A stretch of 47,543 nt of DNA from Clostridia bacterium (lineage in GTDB: Bacteria > Bacillota > Clostridia > Oscillospirales > QAMX01): NCBI GenBank assembly GCA_017441705.1, contig JAFRWU010000003.1, positions 1 through 47,543 of the forward strand, given 5' to 3'. Below, in pieces: positions 33,019-42,489 of the stretch. A model generated the notes under the pieces. It ran no database searches and was not told where the DNA came from. It saw only the letters and a program-made list of their open reading frames with translations. The first letter of the stretch is position 1. Each line of letters opens with the position of its first letter. A program made the position numbers and the translations under genes.

Positions 33019-34161
33019 ATGATCATCAGAAACGGTCTGATTCACGACGCCGTGAATCCCGCGCCTTACACGGCCGATATCCGCGCGGAAGACGGTAAGA
33101 TCCGGGAAATCGCCCCTTCCCTTCCCGCCGGAGACGGCGAAGAGATCCTTGACGCCGCCGGGCTTTCGGTTTACCCGGGATTCATCGACGCCCACTGCCA
33201 TCTGGGTCTGGACGGCTGGGGGATCGGCTTTGAAGGCGCCGACTACAACGAATACGGCGACGTCTGCACCCCGCAGATGCGCGCCGAGGACAGCTTCAAT
33301 CCGCTGGATCCCAGCGTGCGCGCGGCGGCAAGGAGCGGCGTGACCTCGGTCGCCACCGGCCAGGGAAGCTCCAACGCCATCGGCGGCACCTGGATCGCCG
33401 TAAAGACCGTGGGAAAATGCGTGGACGATATGCTCCTGAAGACGCCGGTGGCCATGAAGTGCGCCCTGGGCGAAAACCCCAAGAGATGCTACCGGGACAA
33501 AGGCAACGCCGCGCGTATGTCCACCGCCGCCGTGATCCGCGGGATGCTTTTCAAGGCGAAGGAATACCTCGCGAAAAAAGAAGCCGCCGGGGACGATCTG
33601 TTCAAAAGGCCCGCCTTTGATTTCAAATGCGAGGCCATGATCCCGGTCCTGAAAAAAGAGATCCCTCTGAAGATCCACGCCCATCAGGCAAATGACATCC
33701 TGACCGCCATCCGGATCGCAAAGGAATTCGACGTCCTCCTCACCATCGAGCACGTGACCGAGGGGCATCTGATCGCGGACGAGCTGGCTTCCTGCCCCTA
33801 TCCCCTCGCGGTCGGTCCGTCCCTGACCCACGCGACGAAATTCGAGCTGCAGAACAAGTCCTGGACGACCCCGGGGATCCTGGCGGCGAAGGGCTGCAAA
33901 GTCTCCATCATCACCGATTCCCCGGTCATTCCTCAGGAATACCTGCCGCTGTGCGCAGGTCTCGCGGTCAAGGCCGGCATGGATCCCTTCGAAGCCCTGA
34001 AGGCCGTCACGATCCATCCGGCGCGCCAGATCGGCATCGCCGACCGCGTCGGCTCCATCGAACCCGGCAAGGACGCCGACCTGGTCCTCACCGACGGCGA
34101 TCCGATGATCAGCGCCACCGTCGTCAAGACCGTCCTGATCGACGGAAAGCCGGTCGATTGA
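33019..34161 (+). CDS. Amidohydrolase family protein (imidazolonepropionase-like)
   Basis: A 380-residue metal-dependent amidohydrolase: N-terminal beta domain, then FIDAHCHLG (first metal His pair), KIHAHQAND and TIEHVTEGH (further ligands), ITDSPVIP (catalytic Asp) and the closing KDADLVLTDGDP strand. AAAAAGGAGG lies 8 nt before ATG 33019; the frame is open from 32776 without a start signal. Related enzymes open cyclic amides or deaminate bases; the substrate is not evident. It is cytoplasmic and a single-gene transcript between its own promoter and the terminator at 34195. Confidence 0.88.
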   Translation: MIIRNGLIHDAVNPAPYTADIRAEDGKIREIAPSLPAGDGEEILDAAGLSVYPGFIDAHCHLGLDGWGIGFEGADYNEYGDVCTPQMRAEDSFNPLDPSVRAAARSGVTSVATGQGSSNAIGGTWIAVKTVGKCVDDMLLKTPVAMKCALGENPKRCYRDKGNAARMSTAAVIRGMLFKAKEYLAKKEAAGDDLFKRPAFDFKCEAMIPVLKKEIPLKIHAHQANDILTAIRIAKEFDVLLTIEHVTEGHLIADELASCPYPLAVGPSLTHATKFELQNKSWTTPGILAAKGCKVSIITDSPVIPQEYLPLCAGLAVKAGMDPFEALKAVTIHPARQIGIADRVGSIEPGKDADLVLTDGDPMISATVVKTVLIDGKPVD

Positions 34162-34194
34162 TCGTTTTTCCCCGGGCGGATTTCCCAAAAGTGA

Positions 34195-34234
34195 AAAAAG
34201 CTCTCCGGATCCCGAAGGATCCGGAGAGCTTTTT
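34195..34234. terminator. Bidirectional terminator, perfect 18-bp stem
   Basis: AAAAAGCTCTCCGGATCC (34195-34212) pairs with GGATCCGGAGAGCTTTTT (34217-34234) over CGAA. It closes the amidohydrolase gene on the plus strand and the aldo/keto reductase gene (ends 34252) on the minus strand. Confidence 0.95.
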
Positions 34235-34251
34235 CATGCTTTCTTCCGGTT

Positions 34252-35385
34252 TCAGAGCGCCGAGATCTCCCGGAACATGCGCTGAAGGTCCTCCCGGATC
34301 GGAAGCGCCTGCGGGCAGGCCTTTTCGCACTTACCGCATTTTTGGCACTTGTCGGCCCATTTGGAGGGATCGAGCCGCGCGAGGCCCCACTTCGCCCGGC
34401 CGGCGTTGGCGTACATGCCGTATTCGTTCCAGATCGAAAAATTCCGCGGGATATCCACGCCGAAGGGACAGGGCATGCAGTAGGCGCACCCCGTGCAGCC
34501 GTTGCGGATGTTTCCGCGGATCTCCTCCGCCACCCGGTCGATCACCTTTTTCTCCTCCTCGGTGAGGGGCTCGAAAGCATTGAAGGTATCGAGATTGTCC
34601 CTGACCTGCTCTTCGGTGGACATGCCGCTGAGCACCACCGCGACCTCCGGATGCGCCGCGACCCAGCGCACCGCCCAGGAGGCGAGGCTCTTTCCGGGGG
34701 CGTAGTCCTTGAAGATCTTTTCGGCGTTCGGGGCGAAGGAGGCGAGCGAGCCGCCCTTCACCGGCTCCATGATCACCAGCGGCACCCGTAGCTTCGCCGC
34801 CAGCGCCACGCCCCGGTCGCCCGCCTGGATATCCTTATCCATATAATTGTACTGGATCTGGCAGAAGTCCCATTTGCGGTAAGACAGGATGTACTCGAAA
34901 TCCTCGTAGCTTCCGTGGAAGGAGAAGCCGAGATTGCGGATCTTTCCCTCCTCCTTCATTCTGATCATCTCGTCCAGAAGGCCGAATTTCAGGATCTTTT
35001 CGTCGAAGGTCTCCTTATTGATGCCGTGGAACATGTAAAAATCGATGTAATCGACCTGGAGCTTTTCGAACTGATGCCGGAAGATCTCCACGCCGCGCTC
35101 GTAGGAATCGATCATCCCCATCGGCAGCTTGGTGGCGAGATAGAAGGAATCGCGGGGGTATTTTTTCATGGTTTTGCCCACGAAGATCTCGCTCTGCCCG
35201 TCCAGATATCCGTAGGCCGTGTCGAAGTAGTTTACGCCGTTTTTGACGGCTTCGTCGATCATGCGCTCGGCGAGGGGATAGTCGATGTCGCCGCGGGATC
35301 CTCCCGGCAGGAGCGGCAGACGCATGCATCCGAATCCGAGAAGCGACGGGCGTTCCTTCATGTCGTAAAGCTTCCTGTACTCCAT
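34252..35385 (-). CDS. Aldo/keto reductase with C-terminal 4Fe-4S ferredoxin domain
   Basis: A 377-residue fusion. Residues 1 to about 280 are an aldo/keto reductase barrel with the Asp-Tyr-Lys-His tetrad in FDTAYGY, TKLP and YMFHG. The C-terminal part has two cysteine sets, CTGCAYCMPCP and CQKCGKCEKACP, for [4Fe-4S] clusters. This class is widespread in anaerobes and probably reduces small carbonyls using a ferredoxin-type electron path. ATG 35385 is taken because AGGAGG lies 6 to 8 nt upstream; the frame extends to 35490 without support. Single-gene transcript. Confidence 0.92.
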   Translation of the reverse strand: MEYRKLYDMKERPSLLGFGCMRLPLLPGGSRGDIDYPLAERMIDEAVKNGVNYFDTAYGYLDGQSEIFVGKTMKKYPRDSFYLATKLPMGMIDSYERGVEIFRHQFEKLQVDYIDFYMFHGINKETFDEKILKFGLLDEMIRMKEEGKIRNLGFSFHGSYEDFEYILSYRKWDFCQIQYNYMDKDIQAGDRGVALAAKLRVPLVIMEPVKGGSLASFAPNAEKIFKDYAPGKSLASWAVRWVAAHPEVAVVLSGMSTEEQVRDNLDTFNAFEPLTEEEKKVIDRVAEEIRGNIRNGCTGCAYCMPCPFGVDIPRNFSIWNEYGMYANAGRAKWGLARLDPSKWADKCQKCGKCEKACPQALPIREDLQRMFREISAL

Positions 35386-35425
35386 TTTTCTTCCTCCTTG
35401 TATTTGGACCGGTTTAGTTGGAATC

Positions 35426-35454
35426 AGTATATCATATCCGTCTCCCGATTGCAA
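35426..35454 (-). promoter_or_regulatory. Promoter of the aldo/keto reductase gene
   Basis: On the minus strand TTGCAA (35449-35454), 17 bp, TATACT (35426-35431). The ATG is about 40 bp downstream. An overlapping TATGAT lies 5 bp upstream of the -10. Confidence 0.75.
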
Positions 35455-35502
35455 TCCCCGGCCGGAACGGCGGAGCGCGCCGCCGCGCATCCGGCGCGCA
35501 AA

Positions 35503-35535
35503 CTCCCCCGCCGCGCCCGATGCGCGGCGGGGGAG
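35503..35535 (-). terminator. 14-bp GC-rich hairpin, likely terminator of the DinB gene
   Basis: CTCCCCCGCCGCGC (35503-35516) pairs perfectly with GCGCGGCGGGGGAG (35522-35535). On the minus strand only TTTG follows, so termination may be incomplete. Confidence 0.55.
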
Positions 35536-35572
35536 CGTTCATTGGGGAGCGGGAAAGGCGGGGCCGGCGGAC

Positions 35573-36097
35573 TCACGGATAGTAATTCGGCATCGGATCG
35601 CCGGGATATTTCCCGTTCATATTGAGCACATAGGGCCATTTGCCGGTATCTTCGATCAAGAATCCGTAGACGACGCCCATATGCCGGTGCCAGTGCCGGT
35701 GCTGGCCGAGGATCAGGCGGAGGCGGCTCATATCGCAGTTTTCCGGGCGTTCGGCAAGCATATCGTCCCGAAGAGAGGCGAGATACGCCTCGATTTTCTT
35801 TTTGACCGCGAGAAAGTATTCGCCCAGCTGCTCCCGGGAAAGGCATTCCCCCTCCACGGGGATCACGTTCAGATCGGCCAGTGTCTTTGTGTGAAACGCG
35901 GGATCCCGGTAATCGGGATCGTGCGGGTTCACAAACCACCGGTCCATTGAATACAGCATGTGGTAAAGGTATTTCCATAAGGGGATCCCGTCGTACCTCT
36001 TCGTCCACAGCGCGTCGGGAACGCAGGCCATGAGGTTTTCGGTCTCCCACAGGGCTCTTCCGGTCAGATACCGGATATCGTCGGACAGCGGATCCAT
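35573..36097 (-). CDS. DinB family protein
   Basis: A 174-residue all-alpha DinB-fold protein (four-helix bundle), with His ligand candidates in LYHMLYSMDRW and LGQHRHWHRHMGV that usually bind a divalent metal. The family includes thiol S-transferases (for example bacillithiol-dependent) and stress proteins; the reaction of this one is unknown. GGAGG precedes the ATG. It is in the same direction as the acyl-CoA ligase gene upstream (95-bp gap with a small hairpin), so co-transcription is possible. Confidence 0.85.
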   Translation of the reverse strand: MDPLSDDIRYLTGRALWETENLMACVPDALWTKRYDGIPLWKYLYHMLYSMDRWFVNPHDPDYRDPAFHTKTLADLNVIPVEGECLSREQLGEYFLAVKKKIEAYLASLRDDMLAERPENCDMSRLRLILGQHRHWHRHMGVVYGFLIEDTGKWPYVLNMNGKYPGDPMPNYYP

Positions 36098-36128
36098 AAG
36101 CTTTCCCTCCGTTCCATGCAGAATCCGC

Positions 36129-36146
36129 GGCGCGGCCTTCCGCGCC
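36129..36146 (-). other. 7-bp hairpin between the ligase and DinB genes
   Basis: GGCGCGG (36129-36135) pairs with CCGCGCC (36140-36146) over CCTT. There is no T run, so it is not a terminator in itself; it may influence DinB translation or mRNA processing. Confidence 0.4.
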
Positions 36147-36192
36147 GTCGTCTCATCGGTTTCCGAAACCCGGAGAAACTTCCGGCTTCCGG

Positions 36193-37842
36193 TCAGCGCG
36201 CGGCGGTTTCCGTCTTTTCTTCGTCAGCCGCTCGCGTTTTCTTCCCGGCGGCCGGGACGTTTTTATGACGGAGGATCTTCATGCTGGTGTTTTTGACGAA
36301 TTCATGATCCGCAAGGGTGATCTGGGCGATGCGCTTGTAGGGCGGACGATCCTTGTTGACCCTGTTCCGGAGCTTTTCGAAGTACGCCGCGTCTCCCTTT
36401 CGTTTTTCGTCGGGGTAGACCTCCGCGACGATCCGGCCGTCCTCTTCGTAAACCAGCGCCTCTTTCACCGCGGAATCCCGGGTCAGATTCATCTCCAGCT
36501 CTTCGGGAGAGACGTTTTCTCCGTTGGAAAGGATGATCAGGTTTTTCTTTCTGCCCGTCAGCGTGATGAAGCCGTCCCCGTCTATCATACCGAGATCGCC
36601 GGTGTGATACCACCCGTCGATCAGGACTTCTTTCGTGGCCTCCTCGTCCTTGTAGTAGCCCTTCATCACCAGGCCGCCGCGGAAGGCGACCTCTCCCTCC
36701 TCCGTGATCTTCACCTCGATCCCGGGGACCGGCACCCCGACGGTGCCGTCCCGGTGATACTGCGCCCGGTTGACCGCCGTACAGGGGGAGCATTCGGTCG
36801 CGCCGTACCCGTTGAGGATCTCGATGCCCCAGCTCCGGAATTCGCGGACGTACATCGGATCCAGAGGCGCGCCGCCGCAGATGATGTAGGAAAGATTGCC
36901 GCCGAACACCTTCTGAATGGCGCCGTATGCAAATTTTCTGACGTCCACGCCCGATTTGAGGATGAGATCGGTGGACTTCATCAGGCCTCTGATCGGATGC
37001 GTCATCTTCTTTTTGGAGATCTCGGCCCAGATCTGGCGGTGAAAGGATTCCACGAAGGCGGGCACCATGAACATGGTCCTGGGGCGGAACCGCTCCATGT
37101 CCTCCCGGAGGCGCCGGAGACTCTTGTTGATGTAGACCGGCTGTCCGTAATTGATCACCATGAGGATCCCGACCACAAGCCCGAACGCGTGATGAAACGG
37201 CAGGACGGCCAGGACGCCCCCCTGGGGATCGAACAGCATACTGGTGCGGGTGATTTCAAACGCCAGATTGTCGTTGGTCAGTTCCACGCCCTTGCTGAAG
37301 CCGGACGTGCCGGAGGTAAACAGGATGGCGGCCGTATCGTCCCCTTTGATCTCGTAGCGAAGGAATTCCTCCTCCCCTCGTTTCAGGCACTGCCGGCCTT
37401 CCCGGAGAAACTCGTCGAACCGGTCCAGAACGTAGCTTTTGCGGGCGACGCGCCTTCCGCACTTTTTGGCGGCGGCGGAGACGAAGGCGACGTCCACGTC
37501 GGCCTTTTTCGCGAGCTGTACGATCTCCTCCTCCGGCAGGTTGCGGTCGATCGCCACCGCGACGTTGCCCCCGTTGACCGAGGCGAGGAAGGCCACCAGC
37601 CATTCGTAGGAGTTTTCCCCCACCAGCGCCACGTGTTTTCCGCGGATCTTGTGATGATACATCCACGTACCGAGCGCGTTGACGTCCGCCTGCAGGTCGC
37701 GGTACGTCTTCCGCAGCTCCCCGCTTTCCAGCGGATACAGGAAGGCGGTCTCCTTTTTGTGCGTCCTCGCTTTGACGGCGAGCATCTCCTTGAGATCCTT
37801 GATCGCCGTCGCTTCGCAATAGGGATAGGGTCTGTTCTGCAT
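36193..37842 (-). CDS. AMP-dependent acyl-CoA synthetase (long-chain fatty acid-CoA ligase type)
   Basis: A 549-residue adenylate-forming ligase. Motifs in order: LFTSGTSGFSKGVE (A3, P loop), NGYGATECSP (A5), WYHTGDLG (A7/A8) and the catalytic Lys in TSMKILRH near the C-terminus (A10). It activates a carboxylic acid as AMP ester and then usually transfers it to CoA. No membrane segment is seen; the Lys/Arg-rich tail after residue 525 may associate with membrane. AAAGGG precedes ATG 37842 at about 12 nt. It lies between the DinB gene and a giant surface-protein gene in the same direction, 100 bp from the latter. The chain length is not deducible. Confidence 0.9.
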   Translation of the reverse strand: MQNRPYPYCEATAIKDLKEMLAVKARTHKKETAFLYPLESGELRKTYRDLQADVNALGTWMYHHKIRGKHVALVGENSYEWLVAFLASVNGGNVAVAIDRNLPEEEIVQLAKKADVDVAFVSAAAKKCGRRVARKSYVLDRFDEFLREGRQCLKRGEEEFLRYEIKGDDTAAILFTSGTSGFSKGVELTNDNLAFEITRTSMLFDPQGGVLAVLPFHHAFGLVVGILMVINYGQPVYINKSLRRLREDMERFRPRTMFMVPAFVESFHRQIWAEISKKKMTHPIRGLMKSTDLILKSGVDVRKFAYGAIQKVFGGNLSYIICGGAPLDPMYVREFRSWGIEILNGYGATECSPCTAVNRAQYHRDGTVGVPVPGIEVKITEEGEVAFRGGLVMKGYYKDEEATKEVLIDGWYHTGDLGMIDGDGFITLTGRKKNLIILSNGENVSPEELEMNLTRDSAVKEALVYEEDGRIVAEVYPDEKRKGDAAYFEKLRNRVNKDRPPYKRIAQITLADHEFVKNTSMKILRHKNVPAAGKKTRAADEEKTETAAR

Positions 37843-37941
37843 GATTCGTTCATCCCTTTCCGGGCCGCTTTGCGGACCAGTCCGGCAGCGGGAAAAAGCG
37901 GGATGCTTCCGTCTTTTTCCGCCGTATGATCTTATCTCCGG

Positions 37942-40900
37942 TTATCTGCGGCGCTTTTTTGCGAGGCGCTTCCCTGCGACGGACAGGACCGCGGCAAGTC
38001 CGAACAGACCGGCCGAAGCCAGGACGAATCCGATTGCCCGGTTCGTCCCGCCGCCGGCGCCGGGCGCATCCGGTCCTTCCGGTCCGGCCAGCTCCTTCCC
38101 CGTCCGGAAGGCGTCCGCGGGATTGACAAGATAGATCTCCTCGTTGGACTGCCGGTTGCCTTCCGCATCCACCAGCGACACGTAAGCGCCGCGCAGGCCG
38201 TCCTTGAGACCGTCTTTCCATACGCCGTCCATATCGACGTCGAAATAATAGGTCCGGCCGACGGGCTCTTCGCTCTCCGGATCGAACCGGCAGAGGAGCT
38301 CTTTTGTGGGCAGATCGAATCTGAGCTCTCTCGCTTTCTTCGCGGGATCTCCGTAATCCAGTCTGACCCTGACGATCGGCGTCTTTTCTCCGACCAGCGC
38401 GTTGTTGGTAATGGCGGTGCTGATGACGTGTCTGCCGCCGATCAATGCGTTCCTCGCCGTCAGGGAGGTGTCGTCGGCGAGCATTTTCGCCGAATTGACC
38501 ACGTCGTCAAGGCTGCCTTCGTACCGGTATCCGTCGGCCACCTCTACGATGATCTCGTGCTCTTCGTTCTTCTTCCAGGCGGGGCTGGGCCGGATCAGGA
38601 TCCGGTCGACCCTCGTGTCGCCGGTATACAGTTCGTTCCCGGTGTAGAAGTAGCCCTCTCCGCTGAAATCGGTTTTGCCGTTGGTCATCATCAGGCGGGT
38701 CCCGTTTTCGTCCTTCACCACGTAAGGGACCGGATTCTCCCGGCCGTAACCGTAATTCCTGACCGTGACGAACGCCTCGATGCAGGGCTGACCCGTAAGC
38801 ACCAGATAGTCCGGGATCCGCACCTGCGTGACGAGCAGTCCCTTGTCGGCGTTCTGCTTCCACATTTTGATATTGCAGGCATAGCGGGATCCCTCCCCGG
38901 CCGGCGCCGCATAGGCGACGGTCAGACCGCTTGCCCGGCACTCGTCCGGGTTATACGCGGCGGTGAAGCAGCTGATCTTTTCGCCTTTCGCGAATTTCAG
39001 ATCCAGCGGCCCGTGAAGCGTGCAGGAGAGACCGCCCGACCCGTTCCGGTCGGTGGTGATGGTGTAAATCTTAACGACGTTGCCGCCTTTTTCCGCCGTG
39101 CCAGCTTCTACGTCGACCTCGTAATCTCCGACGACGCCGATCAGGTAGACGGCGGACTGGTTGTTGTTGGTGATCATGGCGTAATGGTTGTCGACCGACA
39201 CGACGCCGGAGCCGTTGATCACCTTTTCCACCGTCCATTCGTAATCGGAGGGATCGGTCCCCCTGGCTTTCTTCGACATCCAGTAGACGCTGTCGCCGGC
39301 GATAAAGTAGCTGCAGCCGTTCAGATACTGCCAGTTGGTGATGATCGAATCGAAGGATACCGTGCCGTCCCGGATACTCTCCACGTTGACCATGCCCTCG
39401 ATATCGATGCGGAAATTGCACCGGAGCGTCTCCTCATAGTATCCGTTGGCGCCGTAGCCTTTGACGTAGAGGTATTTGTCCGAGGATTTGCTGCCGTCCA
39501 CCGTCCAGAAGCTCGGCTCGTTCGGCGCGACGGCTCCGGTGGAATAGACCTTGTTCCTGCCCAGATTGCGGAAGGAGCGTTCCGCCGGATTTCCGTCCGC
39601 GCCCCAGGAGATATAATAGTCGGTGGTTTCCGGGACCGCGCCCAGAAGCGCCTTCAGCCCGTCGACGCTCTTCCCGTTGTCGTCCCGGAGACGGGTCGCG
39701 GCGTATGCGACCGCCGAAAAGCTTCCGCTGCCCACGGGAAGCGGCGCGCTGTAGAAAACCTGTCCCTTTGCCTCGGGGTCGCTCGCGATCACCGAGCTTA
39801 CCGTGTATTCCCGATCCAGATCGACCACGATGGACGCGACGTCCGTGCTCCGCATCCTCGCATTCTCATCCGTGAGCGTATTGTCCGCCAGGATCGCGCC
39901 GATATAGACCTTGTTGCAGTTTTCGGGATCGTCCCGGTCGGTCTTGTTGGGGACGACGACGAATTCCGAGACCGATCTGGTCTCCCCTTCGGGAAGCCTG
40001 ACCTTATAAAGGCCGGAATAGAGATCCCCCGTCTCCCTGTTCTGGAGCTGATAATAAATATCGGTCCTCTGCCCGTTGGAGGCAATGCGGAAAAGCGCGG
40101 TACAGTCCTTCGTCGCGGCAAACTGAAGCTGGGGGTCCGGATAAATGCTGGAATCCACGGGAACGATGCTCGAATTCCCTTCCAGCCGGTCGTCCGCGCT
40201 CCGGAGCGTATAGAATTCGTCATGGGGGACTCCATCCTCCGCAGACGCCTGCAGGACGAATTTTTCCGCGCAGTCCGCGAGGGAAAGATCGTTGAATTCC
40301 ATTCCCTTCAGGGCTTCCCCGAGTTTATCATACTCACCGTTGCTGTCGGCAAGCCGCTGCGCTCCGTTCAGGCAGTCCAGACTGACGGTCCCGCTGTAGA
40401 AGAGGATATAGTATTCAATTTTCAGACCGTACAGCACGTCGATAAAGCTGTGCGGTTTCCCGAATTCCGTCCGTCCTTTCCCGATCACCGTCGCGATATC
40501 AAAGTCGACGTATCCCGTGGCACAGGCGCCGAGCACGCCCTTGACGCCCACGCCGCCGAAGACCGAGAAGCCGATGATCACCTCGATCCGGGCGTTGACG
40601 TCCGTGCCGTCGTCGGTGGAGTATTTCCATTCCCTGTCCTGGTCGTGTCCGGTGGGCGGCCGGTCCATGCCGAAGTTGACGTTGAGCGCCGTCTTGACGG
40701 CGATATGCCCTTCGAATCCGATATAGACGGGAAGGATGACGGGGCCGACCGGAAGGAGGAAGTATTCGGTGACGCCCGCGGTGAAGCTGCCGCTGAACAG
40801 GATGCCGCCGCTTCCGTAGTTGTCGTTCGTTTCCTTGTTGTAGCAGGAGCGCAGGAAAAGCGAAAAGCTCATCGAGAAATCGTAGTTGAAGTTGCTGACG

Positions 40901-42381
40901 CATTTGATCTTTCGCTGGGATTCCAGGATCTTGTCGCCCTTTTTGACCTTTTCCGTGTTCTCCCAAAAGCTCTTTTCGAAAATCTCCAGCGGATCCTGAA
41001 GATTCTCGGTATCCTTGGGATTCCAGGATTTCTCGAACAGAGAGCTGAATTTGTATTGGGTGTTCGGATCGAGCTGAGTGATGTCGTAGGAGGCCATCAG
41101 GATCATGGTGCCGTCCGGGAACATGCCGAAGCTGACCGGGACCTTGAGCATCTGCATCGTTTGATTCAGGAAGCCGCCGCCGGACATCCGGTCGGAAACG
41201 CTGCCGTCCAGAGCCTTCGTGGTGACGGGCACCTCGGTTTCCCCGGCGGCGGGATTCACGACCGCGTTTTCCACGGTCACGTGTTCCAGAGCGAACGCTT
41301 CGTTTCCCAGCCTGACGCTGACCCGGTCTCCGTCCTTCAGAAGCCCGGCGCTCTGTTCCGCCCACCTTCTGGAGACGGTGTAGACCCGGGTGTTCGAGTC
41401 GTAGGGGTATTCGGAGACGTCGCCGATCGACAGGATCGTCTCGCCCCGGCTGTCGGAGAAGATCTCCGCCGAAGACGGGAATTCGGCGTTCCCCCGTTTG
41501 GTGACGATGACCTTCAGGGTCAGATCGGCCGTGTTCATATTCACGAGGGAGAGCTTGGTCTCCTCGTTCACCATATCCTTGCCGGCCAGATCCACGCCGC
41601 GGATATATACCTCGTTTTCTTCGGCTTCCTCCAGCACGACGGTGAAATGCCTGCCCTGGCCCATAAGCTTGTCCAGGATGGAGACCGAACGGTACCCTTC
41701 GGCCTGGATATCCACAAGCCCGAAGAATTCGTCGGGAAGCTCGTCGAACACCGCGATGCCGGGCGTGTTGCCGCCGGTCGCCGGAACGCTTTTCGTGACG
41801 CGCCTGCCCGACGCGTCCAGATAGGAGATGGTGACCAGCGCGTTGGGAACGCCCATGCCGTCCGGCCCCTTGACGAACCAGCTCATGGCGTCCTTGTCGA
41901 CGACAAAAACCCAGCCGCCGGCGTTGGAATCGCCGCCGAGGACCTTGACTTTTTCTTGCCGGTTGTTCGTCAGGCCGATCTCGGATCCCATCAGGAGATT
42001 GCCGCTCTGCAGGTATTTTTTCAGTCCGCCGGTCGAGAGGAAATGCTCGACTCTGCCGAGAACCAGGGAAACGTCCCGGTCCTCCGCCGGCTCGAAGCCG
42101 GAGACGACGTCGATCGCCGAGGAGAACCGCTCCTTCGCCTCCTCCGAAATCATGGAGTCGATCACGTCCGCGTCCTCGTTTGAAACCCGGCCGCAGACGT
42201 CGGCAGGATCCGTATAGGTCGGAAGCTTTGAGGAATCGGTGACGTTTTCGAGCATCTTTTCGTCCGCCGCGGGGAAGCCGGCCGCCTCTTTGCCGACGCC
42301 ATCGGCGAAGGCGCCCGCCGTACCTGTGAAAATCAGCACCGCCGTCAATAGAAGGCTGAGGATCGCCTGGATCTTTTTCAT
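37942..42381 (-). CDS. Very large surface/secreted protein with C-terminal membrane anchor
   Basis: A 1479-residue protein. Signal peptide 1 to about 27 (hydrophobic LLTAVLIFTG, then AFADG). A carboxypeptidase-regulatory-like Ig fold is likely at about 165-250. The middle (about 480-720) contains Gly-rich hydrophobic strands (VILPVYIGFEGHIAV, VIIGFSVFGGVGVKGVLG) that I cannot assign. The C-terminus has a Pro/Gly linker, one membrane helix (about 1447-1466) and a basic tail KKRRR. There is no LPxTG motif, so it is not a sortase substrate of the classical type. Its function is unknown; adhesion or extracellular scaffold is a guess. GC content and codon use resemble its neighbours. The ribosome site (TTAGGA) is weak, and no clear promoter is seen. 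Confidence 0.75.
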   Translation of the reverse strand: MKKIQAILSLLLTAVLIFTGTAGAFADGVGKEAAGFPAADEKMLENVTDSSKLPTYTDPADVCGRVSNEDADVIDSMISEEAKERFSSAIDVVSGFEPAEDRDVSLVLGRVEHFLSTGGLKKYLQSGNLLMGSEIGLTNNRQEKVKVLGGDSNAGGWVFVVDKDAMSWFVKGPDGMGVPNALVTISYLDASGRRVTKSVPATGGNTPGIAVFDELPDEFFGLVDIQAEGYRSVSILDKLMGQGRHFTVVLEEAEENEVYIRGVDLAGKDMVNEETKLSLVNMNTADLTLKVIVTKRGNAEFPSSAEIFSDSRGETILSIGDVSEYPYDSNTRVYTVSRRWAEQSAGLLKDGDRVSVRLGNEAFALEHVTVENAVVNPAAGETEVPVTTKALDGSVSDRMSGGGFLNQTMQMLKVPVSFGMFPDGTMILMASYDITQLDPNTQYKFSSLFEKSWNPKDTENLQDPLEIFEKSFWENTEKVKKGDKILESQRKIKCVSNFNYDFSMSFSLFLRSCYNKETNDNYGSGGILFSGSFTAGVTEYFLLPVGPVILPVYIGFEGHIAVKTALNVNFGMDRPPTGHDQDREWKYSTDDGTDVNARIEVIIGFSVFGGVGVKGVLGACATGYVDFDIATVIGKGRTEFGKPHSFIDVLYGLKIEYYILFYSGTVSLDCLNGAQRLADSNGEYDKLGEALKGMEFNDLSLADCAEKFVLQASAEDGVPHDEFYTLRSADDRLEGNSSIVPVDSSIYPDPQLQFAATKDCTALFRIASNGQRTDIYYQLQNRETGDLYSGLYKVRLPEGETRSVSEFVVVPNKTDRDDPENCNKVYIGAILADNTLTDENARMRSTDVASIVVDLDREYTVSSVIASDPEAKGQVFYSAPLPVGSGSFSAVAYAATRLRDDNGKSVDGLKALLGAVPETTDYYISWGADGNPAERSFRNLGRNKVYSTGAVAPNEPSFWTVDGSKSSDKYLYVKGYGANGYYEETLRCNFRIDIEGMVNVESIRDGTVSFDSIITNWQYLNGCSYFIAGDSVYWMSKKARGTDPSDYEWTVEKVINGSGVVSVDNHYAMITNNNQSAVYLIGVVGDYEVDVEAGTAEKGGNVVKIYTITTDRNGSGGLSCTLHGPLDLKFAKGEKISCFTAAYNPDECRASGLTVAYAAPAGEGSRYACNIKMWKQNADKGLLVTQVRIPDYLVLTGQPCIEAFVTVRNYGYGRENPVPYVVKDENGTRLMMTNGKTDFSGEGYFYTGNELYTGDTRVDRILIRPSPAWKKNEEHEIIVEVADGYRYEGSLDDVVNSAKMLADDTSLTARNALIGGRHVISTAITNNALVGEKTPIVRVRLDYGDPAKKARELRFDLPTKELLCRFDPESEEPVGRTYYFDVDMDGVWKDGLKDGLRGAYVSLVDAEGNRQSNEEIYLVNPADAFRTGKELAGPEGPDAPGAGGGTNRAIGFVLASAGLFGLAAVLSVAGKRLAKKRRR

Positions 42382-42432
42382 ATTCGTCGTCCTAATATAT
42401 CTCCTGTTGAAGTTTTCTCCGGTTTTGACATT

Positions 42433-42472
42433 CTCCCACCGCCTGTCCGGGAAAGCGGACGGGTGATGGGAG
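42433..42472 (-). other. 17-bp imperfect hairpin between the Fe-S operon and the surface-protein gene
   Basis: 42433-42449 pairs with 42456-42472 (three positions not Watson-Crick) around GGAAAG. On the minus strand it ends about 50 nt before the surface-protein ATG and follows the last Fe-S gene by 17 nt. No T run follows. It may be a weak terminator, an attenuator or a 5' stabiliser of the downstream gene. Confidence 0.5.
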
Positions 42473-42489
42473 GAACTCCATAGGCGCCG

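Noticed and set aside
38090-38135. LPxTG-type sortase signal at the C-terminus of the surface protein
   Set aside because: The C-terminus has a hydrophobic helix and basic tail but no LPxTG-like motif before it.
38428-42183. A 1251-codon open frame on the plus strand opposite the surface-protein gene
   Set aside because: Its translation shows no domain, signal peptide or hydrophobic pattern, whereas the minus frame has a signal peptide and a terminal anchor.
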